Below, piece after piece: positions 61,348-64,000 of a DNA stretch of 64,000 nt; position 1 is the stretch's first letter; the number at the start of each line of letters is the position of its first letter. Source of the stretch: Hymenobacter nitidus (GTDB lineage: Bacteria; Bacteroidota; Bacteroidia; Cytophagales; Hymenobacteraceae). Location of the stretch: contig NZ_JAJADQ010000007.1 of the NCBI RefSeq assembly GCF_020447315.1, forward strand, positions 124,001-188,000, given 5' to 3'. The position numbers were made by a program, and so were the translations under genes. The notes under the pieces are model-generated. The model saw only the letters and a program-made list of their open reading frames with translations, was not told the DNA's origin and did not search any database.

Positions 61348-61380
61348 TTTTGGCCGAAACCTAAATGGGTAGTACCTTTG
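61348..61380 (+). promoter_or_regulatory. feoAB promoter (-33 TTTTG, -7 TACCTTTG)
   Basis: TTTTG at 61348-61352 and TACCTTTG at 61373-61380 are 20 bases apart, the textbook Bacteroidota spacing. It is the best promoter in the window. The feoA ATG is at 61412. No clear Fur box is visible. Confidence 0.7.
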
Positions 61381-61411
61381 TTTGAACAGAATCTAAATAA
61401 CGCCCCTGCCC

Positions 61412-61675
61412 GTGTCCATTCGTCCCGCCCAAGCCCAGCCCCATGCACCCCGCAGCGTGAAAGACCTGCGCCTGGGCGAAAGCGGCACGATCTGCTGCCT
61501 GCAGGACCCCGAAATGGCGCTTAAGCTGCTGGAAATGGGCTGCATCCCCGGTACCGAAGTGCGCCTCAACAGCCGGGCCCCGCTGGGCTGCCCCATTACG
61601 CTGGTCGTCGGCAATGAGGACTACACGTTGTCGTTGCGGGTAAGTGAGGCGGCCACCATTCTTTTGAAAGACTAG
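61412..61675 (+). CDS. feoA: Ferrous iron transport protein A
   Basis: An 87-residue cytosolic SH3-like protein that assists FeoB. The family pattern SVKDLRLGESGTICCLQ, LKLLEMGCIPGTEVRLNSRA and PITLVVGNEDYTLSLRVSEA is seen. It has an N-terminal extension of ~15 residues relative to minimal FeoA. It starts from a good promoter and is followed after 10 bases by feoB, so they form an operon. Confidence 0.94.
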   Translation: MSIRPAQAQPHAPRSVKDLRLGESGTICCLQDPEMALKLLEMGCIPGTEVRLNSRAPLGCPITLVVGNEDYTLSLRVSEAATILLKD

Positions 61676-61685
61676 CCGCTGCCGT

Positions 61686-63878
61686 ATGGCCCGCGCAACT
61701 CTCATATCCGACCCTACCGGAGCGGCCGCCTCGGCGCTGACGCTGGAAGCCCTGCGTGATGTGCCGCCGCGCAGTCACCGCGAGCTGACGCGCATTGCCC
61801 TGATTGGTAACCCCAACTCAGGTAAGTCGTCCTTGTTCAACCAGCTCACCGGCCTGAACCAGAAAGTCGGCAACTTTCCCGGCGTCACCGTGGACCGTAA
61901 AACGGGCATCAGTCAGCTTACGGCCCAGCACCGGGCCGAAATCATCGACCTGCCCGGCACTTACTCGCTCTACCCCAAGAGCCTCGACGAAAAGGTGATA
62001 ACCGACCTGCTCTACGACCAGGCTTCGGACCAGTACCCGGACTTCGTGGTGGTGACGGTGGACGCCTCGAATCTGCGGCGCAACCTGCTGCTGTTTACCC
62101 AGCTGGCCGATCTGGGCCTGCCCGCCGTGCTGGCCCTGAACATGATGGACGTGGCCGAGCAGCACGGGGTGCAAATCGACATCATGGCCCTGCAGCAGGA
62201 ATTGGGCGTGCCGATTATCCCGATGAATGCCCGCAAGGGCGTGGGCATTGCGGCCCTTAAAATCGTGATGTCGCGGCAGCTGGGCGCGCCAACGAAGAGC
62301 TTTTACGAGCCCGGCGAGGACCTGCTGCCCATGATCCGGCAGATCCGCTACTATTTCAACCTGCACAACGACTACCTGGCGCTGCACTACGCGCATCAGT
62401 TCCGGCAGATCAGCTTCCTGACGGCCGACGACAAGACGTACATTGCCGAGCTGGTGGAGAAGTACGATTTCCAGCCCACGCCCCGGCAGGCCCAGGAAAC
62501 CATCGACCGGTATGCCCGCGTCAACGATATTCTGCTGAATACCGTGACGGTGGTGCGCACCGAAAAGAATGAGCCCTACAGCAACAAGCTCGACAAGGTG
62601 CTGACCCACAAGGTGTGGGGCTACCTGATTTTCTTCGGCATCCTGTTTCTGATGTTCCAGGCCGTTTTTGCCTGGGCCAGCTACCCCATGGAGCTGATTG
62701 ACGAGGGCGTGACGTGGATTAATCAGCTGGTGCAAACCAACTTCGACGGGCCGCTGGTGAGTCTGCTCACCGAAGGCGTGCTGGCCGGCCTGGGCGGCGT
62801 GCTGATTTTCATTCCCCAGATTGCCCTGCTCTTCGCCTTTATTGCGGTGCTGGAGGAAACCGGCTACATGGCCCGCGTGACGTTCATGATGGACCGCATC
62901 ATGCGCAAGTTTGGCCTGAACGGGAAAAGCATCGTACCTCTGATTTCGGGCGTGGCCTGCGCCGTACCGGCCATTATGAGCGCGCGCACCATCGAAAACT
63001 GGAAGGACCGCATCATCACCATCTTCGTGACGCCGCTGATGAGCTGCTCGGCCCGGATTCCGGTCTACACGGTGCTCATTGCCCTGGTGGTGCCCCCCAC
63101 GAAAGTGCTGGGCATCTTTAATCTGCAGGGCATAGCGCTGATGGGCCTGTACCTGCTGGGCTTTTTCGCGGCTATTTTCTCGGCCTGGGTCCTGAAGCTG
63201 ATTCTGCGCACCCAGAACAAGAGCTACTTCATCATGGAGTTCCCGGTGTACCGCTGGCCGCGCTGGAAAAACGTGGGTCTTACCATCGTGGAGAAGGTAA
63301 AAACCTTCGTGTTTCAGGCCGGTAAGGTGATTGTGGCCATATCCGTGATTTTGTGGGTGCTGGCTTCGTACGGGCCCGGCAACGCGCTGGAGCAGGCCGA
63401 AACCCGCGCCCGGACCACGGCCGCGCAGCAGCAGCTGTCGGCCGAGGAAACCGACATCCGGATTGCCTCCGAAAAGCTGGAGAACTCCTACGCCGGCTTG
63501 TTTGGCCGCACCCTGGAACCCGCCATCCGCCCCCTGGGCTTCGACTGGAAAATCGGCATTGCCCTGATTACCTCCTTTGCGGCCCGGGAAGTATTCGTGG
63601 GCACGATTTCCACCATCTACAGCGTGGGCCAGGATGCGGATATGCGCACGGTGCAGCAGAAGCTGGCGGCCGAAAAAGACGAAAACGGCCAGCCCTTCTT
63701 TACCCCGGCCCGGGCCTTTTCCCTACTGGTATTCTACGTGTTTGCCATGCAGTGCATGAGCACCCTGGCCGTAGTATACCGCGAAACGAAAGGCTGGAAA
63801 TGGCCCCTGATGCAGCTCTTCTACATGACGGGCCTGGCCTACGTGTCTTCGCTGATTGTGTACCAGCTGTTCAAGTAA
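61686..63878 (+). CDS. feoB: Ferrous iron transport protein B
   Basis: A 730-residue inner-membrane Fe2+ transporter with an N-terminal G domain. G1 is GNPNSGKSS at 41-49, G3 is DLPG at 88-91 and G4 is ALNMMD. The GDI-like helical region follows (~215-300). The Gate motifs are VLAGLGGVLIFIPQIALLFA with ARVTFMMDRIMRKFGL, and ISGVACAVPAIMSARTI. A second Gate half is seen near the C-terminus (ALITSFAAREVFVGTISTIY). The N-terminus is extended by ~30 residues (MARATLISDPTG...). FeoC is absent, as usual outside gammaproteobacteria. Confidence 0.96.
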   Translation: MARATLISDPTGAAASALTLEALRDVPPRSHRELTRIALIGNPNSGKSSLFNQLTGLNQKVGNFPGVTVDRKTGISQLTAQHRAEIIDLPGTYSLYPKSLDEKVITDLLYDQASDQYPDFVVVTVDASNLRRNLLLFTQLADLGLPAVLALNMMDVAEQHGVQIDIMALQQELGVPIIPMNARKGVGIAALKIVMSRQLGAPTKSFYEPGEDLLPMIRQIRYYFNLHNDYLALHYAHQFRQISFLTADDKTYIAELVEKYDFQPTPRQAQETIDRYARVNDILLNTVTVVRTEKNEPYSNKLDKVLTHKVWGYLIFFGILFLMFQAVFAWASYPMELIDEGVTWINQLVQTNFDGPLVSLLTEGVLAGLGGVLIFIPQIALLFAFIAVLEETGYMARVTFMMDRIMRKFGLNGKSIVPLISGVACAVPAIMSARTIENWKDRIITIFVTPLMSCSARIPVYTVLIALVVPPTKVLGIFNLQGIALMGLYLLGFFAAIFSAWVLKLILRTQNKSYFIMEFPVYRWPRWKNVGLTIVEKVKTFVFQAGKVIVAISVILWVLASYGPGNALEQAETRARTTAAQQQLSAEETDIRIASEKLENSYAGLFGRTLEPAIRPLGFDWKIGIALITSFAAREVFVGTISTIYSVGQDADMRTVQQKLAAEKDENGQPFFTPARAFSLLVFYVFAMQCMSTLAVVYRETKGWKWPLMQLFYMTGLAYVSSLIVYQLFK

Positions 63879-63883
63879 AGCCT

Positions 63884-64000
63884 GTCATTGCGAGGTACGA
63901 AGCAATCCGTCCGCCGCGCAGTACGCCCCAGCCTTCTAAACTAAAAAGCCCTTTCCCGCACGAGCAGGAAAGGGCTTTTTAGTTTAGAAGGCTGGGTACA
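63884..64000. repeat. Nested composite repeat with 30-bp hairpin, copy 2 (cut by window end)
   Basis: The head GTCATTGCGAGG (63884) and GCGCAGTACG match the copy at 52891. The inner hairpin has perfect 30-base arms, 63927-63956 and 63967-63996, with a 10-base loop. The matching right outer arm would lie beyond the window. The hairpin starts 49 bases after feoB and could terminate it. Confidence 0.85.

Overview
The window reads as chromosome of a GC-rich Bacteroidota, most like Hymenobacter or a close relative in the Cytophagales. This is an inference from content: TANNTTTG promoter boxes just upstream of starts, no consistent Shine-Dalgarno sequences, a protein with a type IX secretion (T9SS) sorting tail, a MurF-Alr fusion, DUF5686/DUF4834/DUF4230 and YfhO families, tandem Ferritin_2-type proteins, and an ATP synthase operon that ends after atpG. 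No rRNA, complete insertion sequence, prophage or CRISPR array was seen. There is one tRNA, tRNA-Thr(CGT). Most of the window is core chromosome, with short repeats in the gaps.

Layout. 1-3.2 kb: end of the ATP synthase operon (atpH-atpA-atpG) with a strong terminator. 3.4-7.8 kb: a T9SS-sorted repeat protein, a small secreted protein flanked by two diverged copies of a 72-bp repeat, an HTH regulator preceded by operator-like sites at 44-bp spacing, and a HAD hydrolase. 8-16.4 kb: housekeeping genes (PafA-type phosphatase, pyrophosphatase, DUF6766 membrane protein, UbiA-like prenyltransferase, NnrDE repair enzyme, lipoprotein, MsrB, L-serine dehydratase). 16.4-21.4 kb, minus strand: a channel-like membrane protein, LutB, an M28 peptidase and IspF. 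21.7-28.9 kb: a TetR-TolC-adaptor-RND efflux operon followed by an unusual acyl-carrier-like gene. 29-34.7 kb: DUF1232 protein, NlpC/P60 peptidase, a small HExxH protein, a frameshifted lipocalin-like lipoprotein, two SDR enzymes and a Ser/Gly-rich membrane protein. 35-41 kb: a signalling block with a TPR histidine kinase, a GAF protein and a hybrid PAS kinase with nine 21-residue coiled-coil repeats. 41.4-52.9 kb: tRNA, FkbM methyltransferase, DUF4834, DUF5686, two ferritin-like proteins, DMT and MFS transporters, RecX, DUF4230 and a PLP enzyme. 53-64 kb: YfhO, a second DMT transporter, MurF-Alr, an OmpA lipoprotein, a carboxypeptidase-regulatory-domain protein and feoAB.

Genes that work together: atpHAG; the efflux set (repressor, outer-membrane channel, adaptor, inner-membrane pump); feoA-feoB for ferrous iron uptake; MurF-Alr and the OmpA lipoprotein in cell-wall metabolism and anchoring; and the two ferritin-like proteins as one transcription unit.

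No large unknown multi-gene system is evident. The most unusual signals are small: the 44-bp-phased operator array, a family of GTCAT-headed palindromic repeats (one with perfect 34-bp arms, two nested around an inner hairpin), a carrier protein with Thr at the phosphopantetheine position, the 9 x 21-residue kinase linker, a duplicated DUF6766 protein, an extra hydrophobic hairpin in the RND pump, and a lipoprotein probably broken by a deletion between short direct repeats.
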